In this document: piece after piece, positions 1 to 6,241 of the stretch
Position numbering within the stretch: position 1 is the stretch's first letter
Layout of the letters: each line of letters opens with the position of its first letter
NCBI GenBank assembly: GCA_017959485.1
Contig: JAGDAM010000162.1
Coordinates: forward strand, 1 to 8,269
Direction of reading: 5' to 3'
DNA: 8,269 bases
DNA from: Clostridia bacterium
GTDB lineage: Bacteria > Bacillota_A > Clostridia > Oscillospirales > CAG-272
Program-made: the position numbers and the translations under genes
The notes under the pieces: model-generated
The model's database searches: none
Told to the model about the DNA's origin: nothing
The model's input: only the letters and a program-made list of their open reading frames with translations

Positions 1-32
1 CGATTATTGAGGTATAGCAACGTTGCCGCAAC

Positions 33-95
33 CCTCACCCGTCACGGCCGTCCGGCAGAGCCGTACGCCGTGCCACCCTCCCCCAGGGGAGGGTG
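33..95. repeat. Composite palindromic repeat, copy 1 (short form)
   Basis: The copy opens with the head block CCTCACCCGTC (33-43), the same block as in copies 2 and 3 with one C for T. Next comes a hairpin whose outer arms are CACGGC (43-48) and GCCGTG (67-72) and whose inner arms are CGGC/GCCG around AGA, with one bulge and one mismatch. It closes with a perfect inverted repeat at 74-95, 10-base arms CACCCTCCCC/GGGGAGGGTG around CA. In copies 2 and 3 the equivalent arm reads CCTTCCCC/GGGGAAGG, so a C-G pair here replaces T-A there, a paired change. Bases 96-141, up to the next copy, show no further recognisable structure, and neither do bases 1-32. No T-run follows the palindrome on either strand, so it is not an ordinary intrinsic terminator. 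Confidence 0.7.
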
Positions 96-141
96 CAGTC
101 ACATAGTATCGATGGTTCAGTACCTCTGTCGTTTCTGTACA

Positions 142-275
142 CCTCATCCGTCTTTCGTCCTCGCCTTGCGGTCGAGGACGAAATCCACCTTCCCCCCAGG
201 GGAAGGCAAAGCAGCATCGTTCCGCCCCATCCACCGCTTCCGCGGTCCCCCTTCCCCAAAATGGGGAAGGCAAAT
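142..275. repeat. Composite palindromic repeat, copy 2 (long form)
   Basis: Order of parts: head block CCTCATCCGTC (142-152); a perfect 11-bp hairpin TTTCGTCCTCG (153-163)/CGAGGACGAAA (173-183) with a 9-nt loop; first closing hairpin CCTTCCCC/GGGGAAGG (188-206) followed by CAAAGC; a conserved stretch of about 43 bases holding CATCCACCGC and the small hairpin ACCGC-TTCC-GCGGT; and a second closing hairpin at 250-270 (CCTTCCCCA/TGGGGAAGG) followed by CAAAT. It matches copy 3 closely except in the central hairpin, which differs entirely in sequence yet is self-complementary in both. A stray extra piece of the CCACCGC-TTTC-GCG box sits at 284-296 between the copies. Short mobile or REP-like elements of this look are common in GC-rich Clostridia; I cannot name the family. 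Confidence 0.75.
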
Positions 276-299
276 TCTAAATCCACCGCTTTCGCGACG

Positions 300-412
300 C
301 CTCATCCGTCGGCTTCGCCGATACCTTCCCCTCGGGGGAAGGCAAAGCCGCGTCGATCCGCCCCATCCACCGCATTCGCGGTCCACCCTTCCCCGAAACG
401 GGGAAGGCAAAT
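300..412. repeat. Composite palindromic repeat, copy 3 (long form)
   Basis: Head block CCTCATCCGTC (300-310) is followed by a short hairpin, TCGGC-TTC-GCCGA, that takes the place of the long hairpin of copy 2. Then come the closing hairpin CCTTCCCC/GGGGAAGG (324-342) plus CAAAGC, the shared stretch with CATCCACCGC and hairpin ACCGC-ATTC-GCGGT, and a second closing hairpin at 387-407 (CCTTCCCCG/CGGGGAAGG, loop AAA) plus CAAAT. The stretch between its two closing hairpins (343-386) differs from copy 2 (207-249) at only about five bases and one length change. Loop bases vary while stems are kept. Several reading frames stay open across the array on both strands, but this follows from the GC-rich palindromes and is not evidence of a protein. 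Confidence 0.75.
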
Positions 413-563
413 GTGATATGGTATTTGGGATAGCACCAATTTCCCTCTTCGATTACCGATTTCAGGCGGTCGGCCGATGGCCGATCCTACAGTATGCATT
501 AATAATTATTGACGTTTATTCGCACGTCTTAATTCCGCTTCCCGAATTTCGAATTAGTCTCCA
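413..563. other. Non-coding spacer with AT-rich right half
   Basis: I see no gene here. The left part (413-484) is of mixed composition and holds one small inverted repeat, TCGGCC-GAT-GGCCGA, at 470-484. From about 485 the sequence turns sharply AT-rich compared with the coding region. A weak inverted repeat GACGT (511-515)/ACGTC (524-528) lies in this part. Read on the minus strand it is followed by an AT-rich stretch, but there is no true T-run, so termination of the operon here is only a possibility. Confidence 0.5.
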
Positions 564-598
564 ATTCATCATTCATCATTCATAATTCATAATTAATC
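564..598. repeat. Seven-base tandem repeat beside the PHP gene stop codon
   Basis: Five consecutive heptamers read ATTCATC, ATTCATC, ATTCATA, ATTCATA and ATTAATC on the plus strand. The array ends at the base directly before the TGA stop of the PHP gene (TCA at 599-601). The phase is exact for all five units, with substitutions only at the last position and, in the final unit, in the fourth. A tract of this kind is prone to slipped-strand copy-number change. Lying wholly in the 3' untranslated part, it would not alter the protein. Confidence 0.7.
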
Positions 599-1708
599 TC
601 AACTTCTAAACATTTCCCCGAATTCTCTTCTCGCCCTCTCCGGATCCTTCGTCGCGGCGTTTTCGTAATCGATCAGCCGGAACGCGGCGTCGGCGAGGTG
701 GAAAAACTTCGGGTCCTCGTAGGCGCGGCAGAGGAACTTCTGGCGCGGCGAGTTGATATCCTCTCCGCTGATCTGGAAGAATCCGTACTCGCGGCAGAGC
801 GACATCACGCGGTCGAGCTGGGCCGGAGTGTTTCTCGTAGGCATGAAGGTCACTGCGTCAAAACCGAGCCGCGCGAGTTCCGCGAAGAGCAAATCGAGAT
901 AATCGTCCTCGAACTTCTGCGACTTCTTGTCGCCGGTGACCGAATCGCCGACGTCGCCGAGATAGGCGTACGCCGAGACCCCGTAATACCTCTTCACCAT
1001 CGCGACCCAGTCTTCGACCGGCGGGCATTCGTCGGCCGCGTCGATATAAACCCTTCCGATCAGATTGCTCTTGAGTATTCCGAGTATGTCGTACTCGTAA
1101 AACCGCGGATCGTATCCCTCTCCGGTGAGCGCCGAGCGCTGCCTTTCCGAGAGCGGAAGCCCAATATCGAACGCAAGAAACCTTTCCGCCGCCGCGGGAT
1201 CGGGGTATCTCGCGGTTATTTTTTTCGTCAGCGCGAAGAGCAGATGCCGCTCGGTGACCGAGGTGACCGACAGGGGCAGCACGTCGCGGTCGAAATCGAG
1301 CGAAATGCCGAACGGAGCAAATATCTCATTGATCTTTTCGACCATCGCGCGGTTGCGCAGATTCCTCTTTTCGCGAAAAGGAGCGAACCAGGCGTCAACC
1401 CCGTCGAAAAAGATATGCGGTATGCCGTGCATCGCCACGTAGGCGACCGATTTCTGGTCGGGATTGTTCAGCCGCCGTCCGGCGACCGCCGTCCCCGACA
1501 TATCGACCCGGCACTCGACGCCGCAGGTCGCTGGCATGCCTATCCGTTCCGCCGCCGCTAAAAACTCGCGCGAACCGGCGCAGGTATCGTGATCCATGAT
1601 GCCTGCGGTGCAGAGCCCCGAGGCGGCCGCCGCCTCGACCGCGGCGGTCGGGGTGTAGGGTGAAAACGAATGTACGGTATGTATGTGGTTGTTAATATAT
1701 CTTATCAT
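599..1708 (-). CDS. PHP-domain metal-dependent phosphoesterase
   Basis: This is a 369-residue cytoplasmic protein of the PHP superfamily, whose members hydrolyse phosphate esters or phosphodiesters with a metal cluster. Visible N-terminal ligand motifs are NHIHTVHS (His8, His10), MDHDT (Asp39, His40, Asp41), GVEC (Glu65) and AMHG (His94). The second half carries strings that look family-specific: LDFDRDVLP (137-145), SAYAYLGDVGDSVTGDKK (245-262), MPTRNT (289-294) and SGEDINSPRQ (314-323). The last occupies the place where many PHP enzymes have a GSDAH-type motif. No signal peptide or membrane segment is present. The ATG lies 9 nt after the aldolase/dehydrogenase stop; the ribosome site is weak (GTGAGAA), so translation may depend on coupling. 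It is the last gene of the run. The fold is secure; the substrate is unknown, although a sugar or polyol phosphate would fit the neighbours. Confidence 0.85.
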   Translation of the reverse strand: MIRYINNHIHTVHSFSPYTPTAAVEAAAASGLCTAGIMDHDTCAGSREFLAAAERIGMPATCGVECRVDMSGTAVAGRRLNNPDQKSVAYVAMHGIPHIFFDGVDAWFAPFREKRNLRNRAMVEKINEIFAPFGISLDFDRDVLPLSVTSVTERHLLFALTKKITARYPDPAAAERFLAFDIGLPLSERQRSALTGEGYDPRFYEYDILGILKSNLIGRVYIDAADECPPVEDWVAMVKRYYGVSAYAYLGDVGDSVTGDKKSQKFEDDYLDLLFAELARLGFDAVTFMPTRNTPAQLDRVMSLCREYGFFQISGEDINSPRQKFLCRAYEDPKFFHLADAAFRLIDYENAATKDPERARREFGEMFRS

Positions 1709-1717
1709 CCGCGTTTC

Positions 1718-3634
1718 TCACTTAAGCATTTCCTGTCCGCCGGTGACCGGGATTGCCTGACCGGTTTCGTAGGTCTGTTCGACGATATAGAAAATCGCTC
1801 TCGCGACGTCCTTCGGGAAGCAGCCGCGTCCGAGCGGCACCTTCGACTCGTAATACTTCCGCACGTCGGCGACCGTCTTCGCGCCCGGCACCTTGCCGGC
1901 TTTCAGATACTGCACGAAAAGTCCGCGCTCCGGATCCGACCACAGCGGTCCGTCGAGGAAGTTGCCCGGGCAGACCGCGTTGACCTTGATTCCGCACGGA
2001 GCAAGTTCAAGCGCGAAGCTCTGCGTCAGCCCTATTCCGCCGAACTTGCTTCCGGCGTAGGCGAAGTTGCGGTTTGATCCCGCGAGTCCGGATTTCGAAT
2101 TTATCTCGATTATGTCGCTCATATACCCCGGGCAGACGGCGCTCTGAATCTTCATGATTTCCGACGCGTATTTCGCGCAGAGGAAATATCCGGTGTAGTT
2201 GACGGCCGTGACGAAATCGAAGGTCTCGCGCGTCATCTCGGACAGTCCTCCGGCGCGCGCGACGCCGGCGTTGCTGACGAGTATATCGATGCCTCCGTAC
2301 TCGAGCACGGTATACTCGATCATCTTCCTTACCGACTCCTCGTCGGTGACGTTGACGCGTACTCCGGTCGACGAGGGCAGCGTTTCCGCGAGCGCGACGG
2401 CGCCTTCGTAATTCATATCCGCGATGACGGTATACGCTCCCTCTTTTGCTGCCTCCTCGGCAATTCCCTTCCCGAAGCCCTGAGCGGCGCCGGTGACTAT
2501 CATCACCTTCCGGTCGAGGCGTCCGGCCGCGGCAGCCGACAGAGATACCTTCGAGCGGTAGCTTTCGACCTCCCAGTTGACTATGAACGACTCGAGCCAT
2601 CCGGGCATCGGCGAGACGCCTCCGAACGACTCCGCGTAGACGGTGATCTTCACCGCGTCGAAGAATACCTCCGAGGCGATCAGCGACTCTTTATAAGTGT
2701 TTCCGCAGCAGAAGGCGCCGAGTCCGCGGTAATATACGATTTTCGGTTTGTATCCGTTCTTTTCGCGGTATGCCGCGAATGCGGCGGGAATATCGTCTCC
2801 GTCGGAAACAATCAGCGGCGACGCCTTGCAGTAGACGATATGGTCGGGAGACAGACTTCCGGTCAGCGGATCGTATTCGAGCAGCGACTTCTGCCTCTCG
2901 AATCTCACGCTGGCGGGAGAACCCTCTCCGTAAAGCATTCTGATTACCGGAGCGACGGAGGCGGAGCGGGTCAGATCGACTTCGGCGTCGGAATCGTCGG
3001 GCTCCTTCTTTATCATTTCACCGAGCTTTTCCATAACTTCGGCAGCGAGCAGATCTATCTCGGCAACCGTGTCGGCGGCGTAAAAGACGCCGTGATTCTG
3101 CAGAAAGACCACTTGCGGAAATCTTCCGTCGGCCGTACGGCGGCCCGCGAGGCGCTCGCGGCAAAGATCGGCCAGACAGTAACCCGGCTTGGAGTTTTCA
3201 ATCCATACGGCGTCCGGGAAAAGCTCTTTCACGATCCGCTCTCCCTCCTTCGAGCAGGTCAGTCCGTTGACGAGGGCCGGATGCACGTGAAGCACGAAGG
3301 CGTAGGGGAAAAGATCGTGCAGCAGCGTCTCGACGCTCGGCCGTCGGGTCTCGCCGGGAAGACGGGCCGCCATCATATCGGCAAGGACGGCCGCCTCGCG
3401 TTCGGATTCGTCTTCGGGATACTTTTTCTGCCTGATAAGTTCGAGTTTATCCCGGTCCATGCGGACGAACTCTTCGGCTTTTATCGTCGCGAGAGCGGTA
3501 CCCGAGCCCTTGACGTACAGGACTCCGTCCTCCTTGTACGACGTGTTCCCGCCGCCCGCGAGGACGAAGGAAGGATCGGATCCGTATCTGTTCGACATCG
3601 CGGCGAGCGCGGCTAAATTCTCTCTGTTCAGCAT
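1718..3634 (-). CDS. Bifunctional class II aldolase / short-chain dehydrogenase (SrlD-like C-terminal half)
   Basis: This 638-residue fusion has two catalytic parts. Residues about 1-210 are a class II (zinc) aldolase/epimerase domain: GGGNTS (27-32), YVKGSG (40-45), the metal-binding LHVHP (His116, His118) and QNHG (His181). A linker of about 150 residues follows. Residues about 375-638 are a Rossmann short-chain dehydrogenase: TGAAQGFG (381-388), SNAG (454-457), catalytic Ser513, Tyr526 and Lys530 (YAGSK). From memory, the stretches INSKSG, KFGGIGLTQS, YYESKVPLGRGC and TGQAIPVTGGQ resemble E. coli sorbitol-6-phosphate 2-dehydrogenase SrlD more than the usual partner of rhamnulose-1-phosphate aldolase. 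Known fusions of this type (RhaEW/YuxG) act on rhamnulose 1-phosphate and lactaldehyde. Here a hexitol or ketose phosphate is more likely, by inference. The ATG follows the SorE-like gene by 2 nt, so the two are probably translationally coupled. Confidence 0.85.
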   Translation of the reverse strand: MLNRENLAALAAMSNRYGSDPSFVLAGGGNTSYKEDGVLYVKGSGTALATIKAEEFVRMDRDKLELIRQKKYPEDESEREAAVLADMMAARLPGETRRPSVETLLHDLFPYAFVLHVHPALVNGLTCSKEGERIVKELFPDAVWIENSKPGYCLADLCRERLAGRRTADGRFPQVVFLQNHGVFYAADTVAEIDLLAAEVMEKLGEMIKKEPDDSDAEVDLTRSASVAPVIRMLYGEGSPASVRFERQKSLLEYDPLTGSLSPDHIVYCKASPLIVSDGDDIPAAFAAYREKNGYKPKIVYYRGLGAFCCGNTYKESLIASEVFFDAVKITVYAESFGGVSPMPGWLESFIVNWEVESYRSKVSLSAAAAGRLDRKVMIVTGAAQGFGKGIAEEAAKEGAYTVIADMNYEGAVALAETLPSSTGVRVNVTDEESVRKMIEYTVLEYGGIDILVSNAGVARAGGLSEMTRETFDFVTAVNYTGYFLCAKYASEIMKIQSAVCPGYMSDIIEINSKSGLAGSNRNFAYAGSKFGGIGLTQSFALELAPCGIKVNAVCPGNFLDGPLWSDPERGLFVQYLKAGKVPGAKTVADVRKYYESKVPLGRGCFPKDVARAIFYIVEQTYETGQAIPVTGGQEMLK

Positions 3635-3636
3635 AT

Positions 3637-4920
3637 TTATCTCTTTTCCGGAACGCCCGAAATCTCCGGAGCGTTCTCAAGAAGGTATTTTTCGGCGGCG
3701 GCGCACCACAGCCCGTTGTTGTCCGCGACGATCCGCGCGAGCGACGCGTAGAATTCGTCTGTCTTCCCGAGCTCCGCGAAATCGGCGATAGCCGTCATCG
3801 GCAGATCCTTGTTCGTATAGACCAGCTTCTTCCCGCCGGGGATGTGCGGCAGGTTCAGCGTCGTTTCGATTACCGAATTCAGACCGCCGACGTGGGTTAT
3901 CATGGCCGCGGGATTGATCTTTCCCTGCTCCATCAGAGCCAGCGCCTCGCGCATGTCGTCGGTGTTGCCGCCGCTCGTTCCGCAGACGTGAGTCGACGAA
4001 TAATGCACGTTGTAGAAGTTGAATCCGGCGGTAAAGGCGGTGTCGGTGGGACCGGCAAAGAAATTGAGGCAGCCGTCCCGCGCGAGCATCGCGTCGGCCT
4101 GCTCGACGAGCGGACGGACGGGAGCCATGACCAGAAGATCGTCGTATCCGCGGTCTCCGCAAAGGCGCCGGAGAGATCCGGCGGGATCGTCCATACCGGA
4201 CGTATTGACGTAAATCAGCTTGACTCCCTCGCGCGCGGCCTCCTCCGGAGGAAGGATTGCGGCGGCGCGTTCGAGACGCTGAGCGTCGATGTCGGTCACG
4301 ACGCAGACGCCGGGCTTTCTCGGACCGTGCACGGCGTAATCGATCGCCGCGAGTCCCATAGGTCCCGCCCCGGCGAGTATCGAGAGATTTCCGCCTTCCG
4401 CTATTCCCATGTGATGGACGTATGACCCGGCGTGAGTGTGGTAATTGGCGTGGAAAGCCCCGATGACGCAGGAGACCGGCTCGGCGAGCGAGCCGTAGAA
4501 AAAGGCGTCTCCTCCGTAATCGAGCAGGCATCCGGTCTCCATCACCTCGTTCGGAACCACGGCGTAGGTCGAGTCGCCGCCGATATAGCGGTAGCTGTAA
4601 CCGGGAGCGGCGAGCGAGCCCTTGTAGTTCATAGCCGGCTGGATGGCAAATTTGTGGCCGGGTTTGTATTTATCCGCCCATTTTTTACCGACTGCGACGA
4701 TTTCGCCGCAGAATTCGTGGCCGATGACGACGGGATTGTCGGCGACGTCGTCGGGGACCCTCTTATGATCCGCGCCCTGCATCGCCGCCTTGTAGGAGGA
4801 CATGCAGATCGAGTCGGAGACCACGTGCGCGAGAATCTCGTCGTCACCGATCGGCGGCAGTTCGAACTGCTCGAGGCGCAGATCTCCTTTTCCGTAAATC
4901 CTTACTGCCTGTGTTTTCAT
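3637..4920 (-). CDS. Zinc-type medium-chain dehydrogenase, L-sorbose-1-phosphate reductase (SorE)-like
   Basis: This is a 427-residue NAD(P)-dependent alcohol/polyol dehydrogenase of the MDR superfamily. The N-terminal catalytic domain has the expected zinc ligands: Cys39 (SDSICMSSYK), His68-Glu69 (IGHEFCGEI) and Glu147 (LAEPVSC). The Rossmann domain has LAGAGPMG (182-189) and Asp210 at the end of the second strand (VVTD), which favours NAD(H). The four closely spaced cysteines of the structural zinc lobe are absent. The strings AVRIYGKGDLRLE, QGADHKRVPDD and NPVVIGHEFCGEI recall SorE, which reduces L-sorbose 1-phosphate to glucitol 6-phosphate. The reading frame stays open 20 codons further upstream, but MKTQAVRIYG is the normal N-terminus of the family and has a strong ribosome site at the right distance, so I start there. 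The gene is followed 2 nt later by the SrlD-like fusion, a likely pathway partner. The exact substrate is uncertain. Confidence 0.85.
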   Translation of the reverse strand: MKTQAVRIYGKGDLRLEQFELPPIGDDEILAHVVSDSICMSSYKAAMQGADHKRVPDDVADNPVVIGHEFCGEIVAVGKKWADKYKPGHKFAIQPAMNYKGSLAAPGYSYRYIGGDSTYAVVPNEVMETGCLLDYGGDAFFYGSLAEPVSCVIGAFHANYHTHAGSYVHHMGIAEGGNLSILAGAGPMGLAAIDYAVHGPRKPGVCVVTDIDAQRLERAAAILPPEEAAREGVKLIYVNTSGMDDPAGSLRRLCGDRGYDDLLVMAPVRPLVEQADAMLARDGCLNFFAGPTDTAFTAGFNFYNVHYSSTHVCGTSGGNTDDMREALALMEQGKINPAAMITHVGGLNSVIETTLNLPHIPGGKKLVYTNKDLPMTAIADFAELGKTDEFYASLARIVADNNGLWCAAAEKYLLENAPEISGVPEKR

Positions 4921-4927
4921 TGAAATA

Positions 4928-4935
4928 CCCTCTCT
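4928..4935 (-). promoter_or_regulatory. Ribosome binding site deciding the SorE-like start
   Basis: On the minus strand AGAGAGGG stands 7 nt before the ATG at 4920, in the 16-nt gap after the FAD oxidoreductase stop. This favours the 427-residue form over an upstream in-frame start inside the preceding gene. Confidence 0.75.
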
Positions 4936-4936
4936 T

Positions 4937-6229
4937 TTATTCGGGCAGATATGCTCCGTGTTCGCGGAGGATGCCGACAAGTTCGGCGACGTCGACCCCT
5001 TCCGGCTGAGTCCCGTGCTTTACGCAGAGCGCGGCCGCGGCTCCCGCCGCCTGTCCCATCGCCATGCACGCAGGCATGACTCTGACGGCTCCGGCGGCCT
5101 GTGAGTCCGCGGAAAGAGTCTTTCCGGCGACTATCAGGTTCCGGCATCCGAGCGGCAGAAGCGAACGGTAGGGAATGCAGTATTCGGGGGCGACTTCTCC
5201 CGAAAATCCGCCGCCGAACTGACCGTCCGACGTCCTCGGATGAACGTCCATACCGTATCCGAACCGACAGATCGTGTCCGGGAACACCGTCCCGGACGAG
5301 AGATCCTCAACCGTCAGACGGTAGACGCCATCGATATGCCGACCCTCTCTGATTCCGAGCTCGGGCGCGACCTGCGTAATCTTTGAATGTTCGAACCCCG
5401 GAGTGTTCAGCAGGACCCGGTATGAATCCAGGATCTGTTCTCGCGCCTCGGTATGGCCGCGGGTCATACTGTCTGCGTCGGCGCGGTCGACGTCGAAAAC
5501 GCGCAGGTGATTGACCTTGTAACTGCCGGGGACCGGCTTGCGGTAGCATTTTACCGGGCGTTTCGGGCGCTCTGTGAATTTTTCGTCCTCAGCCCCGTCG
5601 ACCTCGAAAAAGAGAGTCCCGGGCTGGGGCGATTCTCCGTTGTCGCCTCCCTTGCGGGTAGGAACTCCGGAGGCCGCGGCGACGTCGGCGTTGCCGGTGC
5701 AGTCGATATAGACGCCCGCCCGCGCTGCGACGAGGCCCTGCGGCGCGTCGAGCACGGTATAATCTATCTTTCCGTCCTTCGCGACGCTGTCGGCGAACGA
5801 CGTATAAAGCAGAACGTGCACGCCCGCCTCGGCCGTCATCCGGTCGAGCACAAGCTGCAGAACATAAGAATCAAAGGGAGTTACGTGACGGTGATACTTG
5901 CCGATGAAGGATGTGAACACGCTCGGCGAGTCGCATTCGGAAGGATGTATCGCCCCTCCGAGCTCAATCATTCTTCCGACGATCTCGTCGAAAAGTCCGC
6001 CCACGACCTTGCGGTTTCCGTCCCGGTCGTAACAGGTCATAAACGGACCCACAAGCGCCGACGTCGCGCTTCCGCCGAGCATGCCGGTGCGTTCGCAGAG
6101 CAGCACCGACGCTCCGTCTCTCGCCGCCTCGATCGCGGCGCAGACGCCGGCCGGACCTCCGCCCAGAACGATCACGTCAAATTCCCCGTACAGCGGCAGA
6201 TCTTTCGAGTAACCAACGGTGTTGTTCAT
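4937..6229 (-). CDS. FAD-dependent oxidoreductase
   Basis: This 430-residue protein belongs to the group of FAD-dependent oxidoreductases related to fumarate reductase flavoproteins (Pfam FAD_oxidored type). The dinucleotide-binding signature is VIVLGGGPAGVCAAIEAA (19-36), with the acidic residue at the end of the second strand at Glu46 (LLCERTGMLGG). Further flavoprotein motifs are YIDCTGNADVAA (174-185) and the C-terminal block LIVAGKTLSADSQAAGAVRV (365-384) followed by MAMGQAAGAAAA, which closes the FAD pocket. There is no signal peptide, so it should be cytoplasmic. The start is clear: AGAGGA lies 6 nt before the ATG and overlaps the stop of the lipoprotein gene (TGAGAGGAAG), which suggests coupled translation. 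Members of this group are frequent in carbohydrate-use clusters of gut Clostridia, but their substrates are mostly unknown. Fold confidence is high, function low. Confidence 0.88.
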   Translation of the reverse strand: MNNTVGYSKDLPLYGEFDVIVLGGGPAGVCAAIEAARDGASVLLCERTGMLGGSATSALVGPFMTCYDRDGNRKVVGGLFDEIVGRMIELGGAIHPSECDSPSVFTSFIGKYHRHVTPFDSYVLQLVLDRMTAEAGVHVLLYTSFADSVAKDGKIDYTVLDAPQGLVAARAGVYIDCTGNADVAAASGVPTRKGGDNGESPQPGTLFFEVDGAEDEKFTERPKRPVKCYRKPVPGSYKVNHLRVFDVDRADADSMTRGHTEAREQILDSYRVLLNTPGFEHSKITQVAPELGIREGRHIDGVYRLTVEDLSSGTVFPDTICRFGYGMDVHPRTSDGQFGGGFSGEVAPEYCIPYRSLLPLGCRNLIVAGKTLSADSQAAGAVRVMPACMAMGQAAGAAAALCVKHGTQPEGVDVAELVGILREHGAYLPE

Positions 6230-6235
6230 TTATCT

Positions 6236-6241
6236 TCCTCT
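6236..6241 (-). promoter_or_regulatory. Ribosome binding site overlapping the lipoprotein stop codon
   Basis: Read on the minus strand the junction is TGAGAGGAAGATAAATG. The last A of the TGA stop is the first base of AGAGGA, and the ATG of the FAD oxidoreductase follows 6 nt later. A ribosome ending the upstream gene sits on the next gene's binding site, so the two are probably translated together. Confidence 0.75.

Noticed and set aside
74..407. The strong GC hairpins as intrinsic terminators of the operon
   Set aside because: None is followed by a T-run on either strand; they are followed by GGCAAA or GTGC. They repeat as part of a composite element.
33..412. CRISPR array
   Set aside because: The repeated blocks differ in length and content, the pieces between them are themselves repeated, and no cas gene is present.
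4..499. Several minus-strand frames of 65-89 codons in the repeat region
   Set aside because: Their products consist of repeat-derived strings such as PSPFRGR and CLPLGGRW, with no ribosome site. They are typical false genes of such arrays.
497..528. GACGT/ACGTC hairpin with AT-rich flank as a minus-strand terminator
   Set aside because: The stem has only five pairs and the flank is mixed A and T, not a T-run. The evidence is too weak to call.
7..585. Long plus-strand reading frame of 192 codons across the repeat array
   Set aside because: It runs through palindromic repeats and into AT-rich spacer, has a low-complexity Pro/Arg/Ser-rich product with no domain, and is open in several frames on both strands at once. 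It is best explained by repeat composition.
698..1561. Plus-strand frame of 287 codons opposite the PHP gene
   Set aside because: It lies entirely antisense to a gene with clear motifs, has an Arg/Val/Glu-rich composition typical of shadow frames in GC-rich DNA, and shows no recognisable domain.
2840..3616. Plus-strand frame of 258 codons opposite the aldolase domain
   Set aside because: Antisense shadow of a well-supported coding region with no motif of its own.
3677..4531. Minus-strand frame of 284 codons within the SorE-like gene
   Set aside because: An alternative frame of the same strand with a very Arg-rich product, contradicted by the intact MDR motifs in the true frame.
4921..4980. 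N-terminal extension of 20 residues for the SorE-like protein
   Set aside because: The extension lies in the preceding gene and has no family similarity, while the ATG at 4920 has a strong ribosome site 7 nt away.
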